This document shows, piece by piece, positions 7,720 through 17,700 of a stretch of DNA of 40,888 bases. This DNA is from Bacteroidia bacterium (GTDB taxonomy: Bacteria > Bacteroidota > Bacteroidia > Chitinophagales > Saprospiraceae), in assembly GCA_030426765.1 (NCBI GenBank), contig JAUHXV010000029.1:1-40888 (forward strand). Reading direction: 5' to 3'. Below the pieces are notes generated by a model. That model was not told the DNA's origin and did not search any database. It was given only the letters and a program-made list of their open reading frames with translations. Each line of letters begins with the position of its first letter. The first letter of the stretch is position 1. The position numbers and the translations under genes were made by a program.

Positions 7720-8133
7720 ATGAAGAATCGAATCTATTCACAAACGCACTCCAATACCTTGCTGTCTTTCCGGACAGGGGTGTTGTTGATGCTATGCGTC
7801 TATGTAGCGGTTTTCGTGTCCAGCTCTTCAGCTCCACATACACATGGCGCTGAAGATCATCATTCAGAAGCCTTGTGTCACACAGATGCGTGTCACATAG
7901 CCATTTATCACCCCGGTAGCGAAGGGGGTTGTAACCACAAGGCTCACCTGGGTGCCCATGAAGAAGATTGTCCGTTGTGTCATCTGGTTTTGACCAGAGA
8001 TCACGTTCTCGCAGCTATTCCTTTTGCATCGCTGCAATATTCACATCAGACGGCACTGTTTTTCGCACTGGAACAACCGATCATTTCAGTGGTCAGTTTT
8101 CGTGGTGGTCGCAGTCCCCCGGTAAGCGTTTAA
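7720..8133 (+). CDS. His/Cys-rich exported or membrane-anchored small protein
   Basis: 137 residues. One hydrophobic segment (about 20-37, TGVLLMLCVYVAVFVSS) acts as signal peptide or anchor. The segment after it is strikingly rich in metal-binding residues: HTHGAEDHHSEALCHTDACH, then CNHKAHLGAHEEDCPLCH, giving five Cys and more than ten His in about 50 residues. The C-terminus ends FRGGRSPPVSV, recalling the RxPP end and CPxC motif of DUF2946-like proteins found beside metal-related TonB receptors. That likeness is an impression, not a search result. Its place between two lipoproteins and a TonB-dependent receptor suggests a zinc- or copper-handling role at the cell surface or in the periplasm. 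Confidence 0.7.
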   Translation: MKNRIYSQTHSNTLLSFRTGVLLMLCVYVAVFVSSSSAPHTHGAEDHHSEALCHTDACHIAIYHPGSEGGCNHKAHLGAHEEDCPLCHLVLTRDHVLAAIPFASLQYSHQTALFFALEQPIISVVSFRGGRSPPVSV

Positions 8134-8218
8134 AATTTTCCAGACAGTTTTCAATTCAATTTTTCTATTGGTGCCATTGCCGGTAGAGCTATTTCTGTTA
8201 TCATTTAAATAAAATAGT

Positions 8219-8776
8219 ATGCTTACCTATAAAAATGTTTTTTTCCTCTTATTCATTCTTATTGCGGTTGTCTCCTGCAAAGATGATGATCCCCCGATAC
8301 CGAATGAAGAGGAGCTGATCACAACCCTGATATATACACTGACACCTGCCGGAGGAGGTGCTGCCATTGAATTTACTTTCCGAGACCTCGATGGTGACGG
8401 AGGTAATGATCCGGTGATCACCACCTTTCCACTGGATTCCGGTGTCGTCTACCATGGAGAGATCGTTCTGCTAAACGAATCTGAAACACCAGCCGGAGAT
8501 ATTTCTGCCGAGGTTTTCGATGAGGCTGACGAACACCAGTTTTTCTATTCCGTTCACCAGGCTCAGGTGACTATCGCCTATGAAGACAGTGATGGAAATG
8601 GTAATCCCCTAGGCTTGCAATCCGAATTGACAACTGGTGGAATGAGCCAGGGACATCTGACGATTACACTGCGTCACGAACCTGATAAATTTGCTGCCGG
8701 AGTTTCAAGTGGTGACATTACCAACGCTGGTGGAGAAACAGATATCGAAGTTACGTTTCCGCTGTTAATTCAATAA
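8219..8776 (+). CDS. Lipoprotein next to TonB receptor, paralogue of the 7065 gene
   Basis: 185 residues with a signal peptide and lipobox VVSCKDDD (Cys about 21), so probably anchored to a membrane facing the periplasm or surface. The mature part has two acidic, glycine-rich stretches (RDLDGDGGNDP and EDSDGNGNPLG) that could bind divalent cations, a conserved EADEHQFFY, and near the C-terminus GVSSGDITNAGGETDIEV. These are shared with the lipoprotein at 7065. The stop codon overlaps the start of the TonB-dependent receptor by one base (TAATG), so the two are almost surely co-translated and act together. A substrate-capture or accessory role for the receptor is the likeliest guess; no enzyme motif is seen. 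Confidence 0.8.
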   Translation: MLTYKNVFFLLFILIAVVSCKDDDPPIPNEEELITTLIYTLTPAGGGAAIEFTFRDLDGDGGNDPVITTFPLDSGVVYHGEIVLLNESETPAGDISAEVFDEADEHQFFYSVHQAQVTIAYEDSDGNGNPLGLQSELTTGGMSQGHLTITLRHEPDKFAAGVSSGDITNAGGETDIEVTFPLLIQ

Positions 8777-11085
8777 TGATCAAGCAGATCCTCACCGGAA
8801 CCGTTGTGGTTTGTCTCCATGGATTGACCTTTGGGCAGGCATGTAATATTCAATTTTCGGGAAGGGTGCTGGATCAGGGTAGCAAAGAGCCGCTCGAATA
8901 CAGTACCATCGCGATTGAAGAGACCAACGACTATATCCTTGCGGATAGTCTCGGGCAGTTTTCTCTTCGTGATATGTGTCCTGGTGCCTATCATGTCCAG
9001 GTCTTTCATATTGGGTGTCCGCCGGAGCAGTTTTATCTGCGGATCACCAGAGATACCCAGATGATCTTCTATCTGGATCACCACGGGGAGCTATTGAAAG
9101 AGGTGGTGGTCGAAGGGGCGCATGATTCATTTCAAAAATCCCGGACGCAGAAATCGATTACGGCTTCTTCGATTCGAAATCAGGCGGGCGCTTCCCTGGC
9201 CGACATGACTGAGAGTGTCACCGGGGTGCGCACGCTGAAGAATGGATCCGGTATCACCAAACCGATCATTCATGGTTTGTATGGCAACCGTGTATCTGTG
9301 ATCAATAATGGCCTCCTTCAGGCGGGTCAGCAATGGGGCGCAGATCATGCACCCGAGATTGACCCGAATACAGCCAACACGATCACCGTAGTGAAAGGAT
9401 CTGAAGCAATTGAATACGGCTCTTCCGCGCTGGGTGGAGCCATCCTTGTAGATGTGGGTCCGATAAAAGAGGACCCGCATCTGCATGGATTTATCAGCTA
9501 TGCCTATGGGACAAACGGTCGCAGTCACACCCTGACCGGTATGGCCAATCGTTCATCCGATACGTTTGGATGGCGCATATCCGGCACGTTAAAAAAAGCC
9601 GGGGATCAGCATACACCGGATTATTTTCTGACAAATACCGGGTACAATGAATTAAATGGTTCACTACAACTCGTGTTTCATCCCTCTCAGAAAACAGAGC
9701 ATGAGGTGTATTATAGTTTGTTCAATACCCAACTGGGAATTTTTGCCGGCGCATTTTCAAGCAATCTGACTGAATTGGAAGAAGCGCTTGAACGTGACGT
9801 GCCCTTTAATATCAATGATGAATTCTCGTACGACATCAATCCGCCCAGCCAGAAAGTTCAGCATCATTTGCTCAAGTACTCCGGAAGGCGATTTTTAAAT
9901 CCTGAGACGTATTACGAATGGGTCGTGGGAAGCCAATATGATTACCGGCGAGAGTATGACAGGCGTAGAGGTGGACGTGCTGATATTCCGGCGCTGGATC
10001 TTGCGTTGTTTACACAGACCTTGCAACTTAAATATGTGCGCGACAGTGAACGAATCAGATATAAGTTTGGCGGGCAGTTTTCCTACTCCAACAATACCAA
10101 TGATCCGGAAACCGGAATTTTGCCGCTGATCCCTGATTACGAGAGAGGTATCCTGGGTGCGTATGGCCTGGCACATTACCCATTGGGAAAATTTGAGCTG
10201 GAGGGTGGTGCCCGTTACGATTTTCAGACGTTAATCGCATGGCCAATTACCCTAACAGTCCCCAGGGAAGTGGTTAAGACGGAACATGTGTATCACAACT
10301 ACGCGATAACCATAGGCGGAGTATACCAGCCAAAGGCAGATATGGTCTCGCGTTTACAATTTGCATTAGCCAACAGGTCGCCCGAACCCAATGAGCTATA
10401 TAGTATTGGATTACATCAGGGCGTCGCGAGTATAGAAGAAGGCAATTGGGATCTCCAACCGGAAATTTCATTTAAAACGATTTTTACACAGAGTATTCAC
10501 TTTGAAGATTTATTCCATTTTGACGTAAGCCTGTATTCGCATTTGTTTGACGGGTATATTTATCTCCAACCCCAGGACGAACTCCGCCTGACGATTCGAG
10601 GAGCGTATCCCGTATATATATACGAGCAGGAAGATGCATGGATCCGAGGCCTTGACTTTGTAGTTGTATCCGATTTTTCGCATCACGTTGAGTGGAATAT
10701 TAAATTTTCGTGGTTGCGTGGAACCTCATTGCCGGACAACCAATCACTGAGCCTGATGCCGGCTGCGGAAGTGTCGTCAGAATTATCCTGGGCGATTAAA
10801 GACACACCCTTGTTTAAAGGAAGTCGCCTGTCCATCGAAGGTTCGTATACCGCAATGCAGGAGCATTGGGATGAAGAAGCAGAGTTAGTTCCACCCCCGG
10901 GTGATTACTTTTTATTGGGTCTTTCGGCAACTACCGGACTGTCCTTACATGGCCACATCCTGAACCTGGGTGTCACTGTCAGCAACCTGCTGAATATCCG
11001 GTATCGCGATTATCTCAACAGATTGCGTTATTTTTCAGACGAACAGGGCATCAATATCAGATTGAGCTGTCGGTACACACTTTGA
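8776..11085 (+). CDS. TonB-dependent outer-membrane receptor (probable metal or metal-chelate uptake)
   Basis: 769 residues. After a signal peptide comes a carboxypeptidase-like regulatory domain (about 20-110, with FSGRVLDQGSKEPLEYSTIA), then the plug domain (about 115-230: TESVTGVRTLKNGSGITKPI, VVKGSEAIEYGSSALGGAI) and a 22-strand-type beta barrel to the end. The barrel segment RSPEPNELYSIGLHQGVASI resembles a motif common in receptors of the FecA/ZnuD type. Such receptors use TonB-transmitted energy to bring bound substrate through the outer membrane. No SusD partner follows, which argues against a polysaccharide system. With the His-rich protein and lipoproteins next to it, metal uptake is the preferred inference; the actual ligand cannot be read from sequence. 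Confidence 0.9.
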   Translation: MIKQILTGTVVVCLHGLTFGQACNIQFSGRVLDQGSKEPLEYSTIAIEETNDYILADSLGQFSLRDMCPGAYHVQVFHIGCPPEQFYLRITRDTQMIFYLDHHGELLKEVVVEGAHDSFQKSRTQKSITASSIRNQAGASLADMTESVTGVRTLKNGSGITKPIIHGLYGNRVSVINNGLLQAGQQWGADHAPEIDPNTANTITVVKGSEAIEYGSSALGGAILVDVGPIKEDPHLHGFISYAYGTNGRSHTLTGMANRSSDTFGWRISGTLKKAGDQHTPDYFLTNTGYNELNGSLQLVFHPSQKTEHEVYYSLFNTQLGIFAGAFSSNLTELEEALERDVPFNINDEFSYDINPPSQKVQHHLLKYSGRRFLNPETYYEWVVGSQYDYRREYDRRRGGRADIPALDLALFTQTLQLKYVRDSERIRYKFGGQFSYSNNTNDPETGILPLIPDYERGILGAYGLAHYPLGKFELEGGARYDFQTLIAWPITLTVPREVVKTEHVYHNYAITIGGVYQPKADMVSRLQFALANRSPEPNELYSIGLHQGVASIEEGNWDLQPEISFKTIFTQSIHFEDLFHFDVSLYSHLFDGYIYLQPQDELRLTIRGAYPVYIYEQEDAWIRGLDFVVVSDFSHHVEWNIKFSWLRGTSLPDNQSLSLMPAAEVSSELSWAIKDTPLFKGSRLSIEGSYTAMQEHWDEEAELVPPPGDYFLLGLSATTGLSLHGHILNLGVTVSNLLNIRYRDYLNRLRYFSDEQGINIRLSCRYTL

Positions 11086-11131
11086 TTTTTCCGATACCGC
11101 ATAGCTAACGATCAGATGCAAAATCTAAAAC

Positions 11132-12112
11132 GTGTTGTCTGCACTTTTTTACAAACATTATCATCCGGAAATCTTTCAGGGTCATCTGAATAAGCACAGA
11201 TATTTTGAAGGGTGGTATTTCAAATTTGTAAACCATGACGAGACACAAGCGCTCGCTGTAATTCCCGGCATAGCCCTGTATGATCAATCAGATCGCCATG
11301 CGTTTATCCAGGTGATCGATGGTGTGCGGCAGCAAGCGAGTTATTATAGTTTTCCACTCGAAGCGTTCAGCGCTGATACCAAATCACTGGAAATACAAAT
11401 TGGCAATAATTCCTTTTCCATGTCGGAAGTTTCGTTGGATTTACCCGAATTAAAAGGAAAGATTGCCATAAGTGATGTGACTCCAATTCATACTTCGATG
11501 CTCAGCCCGGGGATCATGGGTTGGTATTCATTTGTGCCGGGTATGCAGTGTTATCATGGCGTGGTCAGTATGCATCATATGCTGGATGGACAAACGGACG
11601 GAACGATAGGGGAAATAGCCTGGCAAGGTGGAGTGGGGTATTTGGAAAAAGATTGGGGTACCTCGTTTCCCAAATGCTGGATATGGATACACAGCAATCA
11701 CTTTGGCGAACGCATAAAAGCTTCAGTTATGGCATCGGTGGCACATATTCCCTGGATGGGAAGTTATTTCCCCGGGTTTATTGTTACCCTGATGATAGAT
11801 GGTCAGGAATACAGATTCGCGACCTACAATGGGTCAAAAATGAAATGCCGTGTGGAAGGAGATAAGGTATGTCTGGCATTTAAAAAAGGAAAACTACATC
11901 TGGAAATGATCGCTCACAAAGGACCTTCAGCATCGCTGCGATCGCCTATCTCAGGACGCATGACCGGAAAGGTCAATGAAAGCCTTCAGGCTACACTCGA
12001 TATTACACTTCGCAGGGGCGAACAGGTCCTTTGGCAGGGAGCAGGAACGACTGTTGGCCTGGAGGTAGCGGGAGAAACGCAGATTCTTGAGACGGAACAA
12101 TGGAGGAAGTAG
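11132..12112 (+). CDS. Tocopherol cyclase family protein
   Basis: About 326 residues from a GTG at 11132; no in-frame ATG is near, so the start is uncertain. The N-terminal HRYFEGWYFKFVN and central GVGYLEKDWGTSFPKCWIWIHSNHF are the hallmark segments of the tocopherol cyclase (VTE1-like) family, a lipocalin-like two-barrel fold. In plants and cyanobacteria the enzyme closes the chromanol ring of vitamin E. Bacteroidota are not known to make tocopherol, and no other pathway genes are here, so the substrate is probably another lipid or quinone-like molecule. No signal peptide is visible. It sits 46 nt after the receptor gene and could be read through from it, or be independent. Confidence 0.8.
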   Translation: MLSALFYKHYHPEIFQGHLNKHRYFEGWYFKFVNHDETQALAVIPGIALYDQSDRHAFIQVIDGVRQQASYYSFPLEAFSADTKSLEIQIGNNSFSMSEVSLDLPELKGKIAISDVTPIHTSMLSPGIMGWYSFVPGMQCYHGVVSMHHMLDGQTDGTIGEIAWQGGVGYLEKDWGTSFPKCWIWIHSNHFGERIKASVMASVAHIPWMGSYFPGFIVTLMIDGQEYRFATYNGSKMKCRVEGDKVCLAFKKGKLHLEMIAHKGPSASLRSPISGRMTGKVNESLQATLDITLRRGEQVLWQGAGTTVGLEVAGETQILETEQWRK

Positions 12113-12132
12113 ATGATTTCCGCTGAGGTGGC

Positions 12133-12140
12133 TACCTTTG
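12133..12140 (+). promoter_or_regulatory. -7 element 4 nt before the DUF4271 start codon
   Basis: TACCTTTG matches TAnnTTTG exactly and ends four bases before the ATG at 12145. The transcription start would fall at or next to the start codon, which implies a leaderless mRNA. No clear -33 TTTG is seen. Confidence 0.55.
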
Positions 12141-12144
12141 TCCC

Positions 12145-13164
12145 ATGAACCGCTTCCTGGGAATAGTCATTCTGTTGGTTTGGCTCAGTGATATCTGTGC
12201 ACAGTCCACTCAGAATCCCTTCGACCTGAAATACAGGAAAGCTGCTCCTCCGGCGGCCAAACAAATCGTACCTGAGGATACGGTTTCAGAGATAACACCT
12301 AAAGAAACATTCCAGCTCTCTCCGGATACGCTTTCGTTCCCACAGTCCGACCTGCAGGTTGATACCGCGATGATCCCGGAGACCATTCCTGCAACTCAGC
12401 CAGCTGGAGAAGAAACCAATCCGTTTGAAACCGGATCAGCAGATTCTTCCGGGCAGGCCCTGGAGGACAAAGTTGAATTGGAAGAAACTGAAGGTGAGAC
12501 GCCGGTCCCATCCAGAGCCAGATACTATTATGCCTCCAGAGGATTTCAGATTTTTTTCCTGCTGCTCAGCATACTCTTTTTGATTTTTATTGTCAACGTA
12601 GAGAGAAGTTACATCCGGGATTTATGGCGCGTGATTTCAAATGAAAATTATAGTTCACTCCATCATCGAAACCAACGCAACACGATGCGCCAGATTTTAC
12701 TGCTGATGGGGTATATCATTTTCATTTTTCAAGCGGGTCTTTTTGTTCACCAGACACTCCATTTTTACGGGTACAGTGACACCATCTTGTCAAGCCTTTG
12801 GATTTCCATGGGATTGATTATCGGGATTTATCTTGTTCGGCATGGGGGGATCCGGTATTTAAAGTGGTTGTTCAATAATGAAAAAGAATTGTCACTTTTT
12901 GCCTTCGATATCAGCATTTTCAACACCATGGTTGGCCTTATTCTCCTACCCATTAACATCCTGCTCATATTTGGCCCGGAGACCTTGTATAACCCCCTGA
13001 TAGTCATTGGTATTGTGGTGATTGGCGCGGCATATGTGCTTCGCCAGTTCAGGTGGCTGCTGGCTTCCAGAAGGCTCATTTTTAACAGCCTGTTCCTGTT
13101 TTTTATTTATCTTTGTGCCGTCGAAATTCTACCCCTGTGGACGATTTCGACGTTATTCTGGTGA
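12145..13164 (+). CDS. DUF4271 membrane protein
   Basis: 339 residues. A signal peptide (IVILLVWLSDICAQ) is followed by about 110 residues rich in Pro, Glu and Thr of low complexity, then six or so hydrophobic membrane segments between about 135 and 335 (for example FFLLLSILFLIFIV, LMGYIIFIFQAGLFV, MVGLILLPINILLIF). This plan and its place directly before hemD fit the Bacteroidota-specific DUF4271 family, whose function is unknown. Proximity to hemD is common in the phylum and hints at a link to tetrapyrroles, but nothing in the sequence shows a catalytic or haem-binding site. Probably the first gene of an operon with hemD, 26 nt downstream. Confidence 0.82.
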   Translation: MNRFLGIVILLVWLSDICAQSTQNPFDLKYRKAAPPAAKQIVPEDTVSEITPKETFQLSPDTLSFPQSDLQVDTAMIPETIPATQPAGEETNPFETGSADSSGQALEDKVELEETEGETPVPSRARYYYASRGFQIFFLLLSILFLIFIVNVERSYIRDLWRVISNENYSSLHHRNQRNTMRQILLLMGYIIFIFQAGLFVHQTLHFYGYSDTILSSLWISMGLIIGIYLVRHGGIRYLKWLFNNEKELSLFAFDISIFNTMVGLILLPINILLIFGPETLYNPLIVIGIVVIGAAYVLRQFRWLLASRRLIFNSLFLFFIYLCAVEILPLWTISTLFW

Positions 13165-13190
13165 GTAATTGATCCATTAAAACCTGTCGA

Positions 13191-13976
13191 ATGGGTACAA
13201 ACAGTATCAAAGAAAGTACACAGCCAAGTACAAAATTACAAGTGAAGACCATCCTGGTCTCACAACCCAAACCAGAGCGATCACCCTACTACGATATAGA
13301 AAAGAAATATGGCGTACAGATTGACTGGCGCCCCTTCAATCATGTGCAGCCGGTAAGCGAAAAAGAATTTCGCAAAAACCGCATTCGTCCGGATGAGTTT
13401 CAAGCCGTGGTGATGACGAGCAAAAACAGTATCGATCATTACTTCCGGCTTTGCGAAGAAATGCGCATCAAAGTATCTCCGGATATGAAATATTTCTGCA
13501 GCTCCGAAGCTGTCGCACATTACCTGCAAAAGTTTATTCAGTACCGCAAGCGCAAAGTGTTTGTTGGCCAAAGATCAATCCTGGATCTCGCCAATGCACT
13601 GCAGAAGCATAAATCCAGCACTAAGTTTTTAATACCCTGCTCGAATCTCGGAAAGGAAGATGTGGTCAATTATTTCAAGGAGAAAGAAATGGATTTTGAA
13701 TCCGCGGTGATGTATAAAACGGTCTCCAGCGATTTGTCAGATCTGCGTGATATCTTTTACGATATGCTGATCTTCTTTTCTCCTCAGGGCATTGAATCAT
13801 TGTTTGACAACTTCCCGGATTTTAAGCAAAACAATACGCGCATTGCCGTTTTCGGAAATATCACTGCCAAAGCAGCGGAGGATAAAAGTATTCGTGTCGA
13901 TGTGAAAGTACCGGCACCGGGTATTACCTCGATGTCCATGGCGTTAGAAGCGTACCTGGAAGACTCCAACAAATAG
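13191..13976 (+). CDS. hemD: Uroporphyrinogen-III synthase
   Basis: 261 residues. HemD converts hydroxymethylbilane into uroporphyrinogen III, the branch point to haem, sirohaem and B12. Family landmarks are the start KTILVSQPKPERSPYYDIEKKYGV, FQAVVMTSKNSIDHYF, the hinge KFLIPCSNLGKEDVVNYF, and the second-domain segment LIFFSPQGIESLFDNF followed by IAVFGNITAKAAEDKSIRVDV. The sequence is variable in this family, so the name rests on the pattern and the DUF4271 neighbour. No signal peptide; cytosolic. Confidence 0.87.
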   Translation: MGTNSIKESTQPSTKLQVKTILVSQPKPERSPYYDIEKKYGVQIDWRPFNHVQPVSEKEFRKNRIRPDEFQAVVMTSKNSIDHYFRLCEEMRIKVSPDMKYFCSSEAVAHYLQKFIQYRKRKVFVGQRSILDLANALQKHKSSTKFLIPCSNLGKEDVVNYFKEKEMDFESAVMYKTVSSDLSDLRDIFYDMLIFFSPQGIESLFDNFPDFKQNNTRIAVFGNITAKAAEDKSIRVDVKVPAPGITSMSMALEAYLEDSNK

Positions 13977-14026
13977 TATCCGTTCTTTTTTCAAAAGTCA
14001 ACTTATCACCGGATTCATTGTTCGCA

Positions 14027-14680
14027 ATGAAGATGATCCATACGTCCAGACCCAAACTCATAGAATCTCTCCAGCAGCGACTGATTTCCGGTTCGCTACC
14101 GGGATCCCTGTCCCATACCGGGATGGCGCATGCGGTCCGTAAAGTTGAGCCGCCTACCGATCCTACCAAGACTAAAGATGCAGCCGTGCTGATGACTCTG
14201 TTTGAAAAAGATCCGGGTGACTGGCATATGATTTTCATCCGGAGAACATCTTCACATCATAAAGACAAACACGCTGGTCAGATTGGTTTTCCAGGGGGCA
14301 AATCGGAGGCAGGTGATCCCGACCTCATGTTTACAGCCTTGCGTGAAGCAGAGGAGGAAACCTCCATTGATCTTTCCACCGTCGACGTGCTGGGTGCACT
14401 TTCACCGCTGTACATAACGGTGAGTAAATTTCTGGTCCACCCATACCTGGCGTATACCTGGAAAAAACCTGTGCTCTCGCCGCAGGAAAGTGAGGTAGAG
14501 GAAATCTTGGAATTGCCCCTGGAGCATTTTCTCGATATATCCAACCGACGTGATACGCGCATCCGGTTGCAGGAAGGTATCATCCTCAATCATGTACCTT
14601 CTTTTCAGGTGATGGGGCATACGATCTGGGGCGCTACTGCCATGATTCTGAACGAATTACTCGACATAATCCCGCGATAA
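14027..14680 (+). CDS. Nudix hydrolase, CoA pyrophosphatase type
   Basis: About 217 residues from the ATG at 14027; a second ATG lies two codons on. The segment [20 protein letters not shown] followed by FPGGKSE is the extra motif that marks the NudL/NUDT7-type coenzyme A diphosphatases, and it leads into the Nudix helix [14 protein letters not shown]. These enzymes split CoA or acyl-CoA into phosphopantetheine and 3',5'-ADP with Mg or Mn. The last glycine of the Nudix box is a Ser here (ETSI for ExGU), a mild departure. The gene precedes the CoA-ester mutase icmF by 41 nt, which fits a common CoA theme, although co-regulation is an inference. Confidence 0.87.
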   Translation: MKMIHTSRPKLIESLQQRLISGSLPGSLSHTGMAHAVRKVEPPTDPTKTKDAAVLMTLFEKDPGDWHMIFIRRTSSHHKDKHAGQIGFPGGKSEAGDPDLMFTALREAEEETSIDLSTVDVLGALSPLYITVSKFLVHPYLAYTWKKPVLSPQESEVEEILELPLEHFLDISNRRDTRIRLQEGIILNHVPSFQVMGHTIWGATAMILNELLDIIPR

Positions 14681-14721
14681 GTATATGCGGGGAGCAGCAT
14701 TTCCGTATTTTGCGAGCCTAC

Positions 14722-17700
14722 ATGGAAGAGAATCAAAAAACGACCGTTTATCAGCCGAAGCACCACATTCGGATCGTGACTGCCGCCTCATTGTTTGACG
14801 GCCATGATGCCGCGATCAACATTATGCGCAGGATCATGCAGCGCTCCGGTGCGGAGATCATCCACCTGGGACACAATCGCAGTGCGAAAGAAATCGTCGA
14901 TACGGCCATTCAGGAAGATGCGCAGGGGATTGCACTCACGTCTTACCAAGGGGGGCACAATGAATACTTTAAGTATATATATGATCTGCTCAAAGAGAGA
15001 GGTGCCAACCATATCCGGATTTTTGGTGGAGGCGGAGGAACCATCCTGCCAAAAGAGATTGAAGAATTACAGGAATATGGCATAGCGAGAATTTATTCCC
15101 CCGATGACGGACGACATATGGGTCTGCAGGGCATGATCAATGACCTGCTAAGTCAATGTGATTTTCCATTAGGTCAAAGCCTGAATGGGGAGGTGAAAAA
15201 ATTGTCTAAAAAAGATCACCTGTCGATCTCTCGTCTGATCACGGCAGTTGAAAATTTTCCGGAGGAAAGTGCAGCCTGGATAAAAGAAATATCGGACTCC
15301 GTGAAGGATTCCACTGTACCGGTACTGGGTATTACCGGAACAGGAGGAGCAGGGAAATCAAGTATGATCGACGAGATTATCAGACGATTTCTACTTGATT
15401 TTCCGGACAAAGATTTGGCTGTGATTTCTGTAGACCCCAGTAAACGAAAAACAGGTGGAGCGCTTCTCGGCGATCGTATTCGTATGAACGCCTTGATTTC
15501 TCCCAGGGTGTATATGCGCTCACTTGCGACACGTCAGGCCAATCTGGCGTTATCAAAACACATCCAGCAAGCCGTAGATATTCTCAAAGCTGCGGAGTTT
15601 GATCTGGTGATCCTGGAGACCTCAGGTATCGGACAATCGGACACGGAGATTGTGGATCATGCGGATATGTCTTTGTACATCATGACACCTGAATTTGGCG
15701 CCGCCTCGCAACTCGAGAAAATCGATATGCTCGATTTTGCCGATGTGATTGCGATCAATAAGTTTGATAAACGTGGCGCACAGGATGCATTGCGCGATGT
15801 GCGCAAACAATTTAAGCGCAACCATGAATTGTGGGATGCAAAAGAAGAGGATATTCCGGTCTACGGCACAATCGCCTCTCAGTTTAACGACCCGGGGACG
15901 AACGCACTCTACATTAAAATCATGGAAGTGCTCCAGACAAGGACGAAAGCTGTCTTCGAACGGACAATGACGTTCAGAACCGGAGAGAGCGAAAAAATCT
16001 ACATCATTCCGCCAAAGCGCATCAGGTACCTGTCTGAAATTGCGGACAACAATCGAAAATATGATGCGTGGGCGGCTGAGGAAGCTGAAAAAGCCGGAGT
16101 GCTATACGCCTTATTGGAGTCCGGAAAGCATTTTGAAGAAAAAGGAAACCCTGAAACAAAAGAGAAATTACAGGAAGAATTTGATCGCCTGAAGCAAGAC
16201 CTTGACGGGGATATCTGGCGATGGCTTGAACACTGGCCTGAATTGAAACGTCAGTATATCGACAACGACTATTCGTACAAAGTACGTGATAAGGTCTTTA
16301 AAGTTGACACGTATACCAAGTCACTATCCGGAACGCGCATTCCTGTGGTTGCTCTGCCGCAATACAAAGACTGGGGTACACTAGTGAAGTGGGTGACGCG
16401 GGAAAATTTGCCAGGGCGATTCCCGTACACAGCAGGTATCTATCCATTCAAGCGCAAGGGTGAAGATCCCACAAGAATGTTTGCGGGAGAAGGCGGTCCG
16501 GAGCGAACCAATAAACGCTTTCATTATGTGTCAAAAGGAATGCCTGCCATCCGACTGTCCACCGCATTTGACAGCGTGACCTTGTATGGAGAAGATCCGG
16601 ATTACCGTCCTGACATCTATGGAAAAATTGGAAATGCCGGGGTGAGTATTTGTTCACTCGATGATGCCAAGCGTTTGTATTCCGGGTTTGATCTTTGTGA
16701 TCCGAAGACATCGGTATCCATGACAATCAACGGTCCTGCGGCCACCATCTGTGCTTTCTTTATGAACGCCGCGATTGATCAGCAATGTGAGTTGTACATC
16801 AAAGAGCATAAGTTGGAAGGGAGTGTGGAGGCCGCATTGAAAAAGAAATATGATGACAAAGGCTATCCGAGGCCGCAATATGATCAACCAATTCCTGAAG
16901 GAAATAACGGACTCGGACTGATGTTGCTTGGACTTTCCGGTGATGAAGTACTTGATGCAGACATATATGCCACGCTGAAAGCGAAGGCCTTGAGTTCGGT
17001 GAGAGGCACTGTACAGGCAGATATCCTCAAAGAAGATCAGGCACAGAATACCTGCATCTTTTCCACTGAGTTTTCATTGCGCCTGATGGGCGATATGCAA
17101 GCCAATTTTATTGACCGGAATATTCGCAACTTTTATTCAGTTTCAATATCGGGCTACCACATCGCAGAAGCCGGAGCCAATCCGATTACCCAGCTGGCGT
17201 TTACTTTGTCCAATGGATTTACGTTCGTGGAATATTACCTGTCAAGAGGATTGGATATTGATGATTTTGCGCCTAACCTTTCGTTCTTTTTCTCCAATGG
17301 TATAGATCCTGAGTATGCAGTGATCGGAAGAGTTGCCCGGCGCATCTGGTCGAAGGCCATGAAGAACAAGTACGGAGCCAATGAGCGATCACAAAAACTA
17401 AAATACCATATCCAGACCAGTGGGCGGTCCCTGCACGCGCAGGAGATATCCTTTAATGATATTCGTACCACACTCCAGGCTTTATATGCCATCTATGACA
17501 ACTGCAACAGTCTGCATACCAATGCGTATGATGAAGCGATCACGACACCGACGGAAGAAAGTGTCCGGAGAGCCATGGCCATTCAGCTGATCATTAACCA
17601 TGAACTGGGACTGGCTAAAAATGAGAACCCGCTGCAGGGGGCATTTATCATTGAGGAATTAACCGACCTGGTGGAAGAAGCTGTGCTGGCGGAATTTGAT

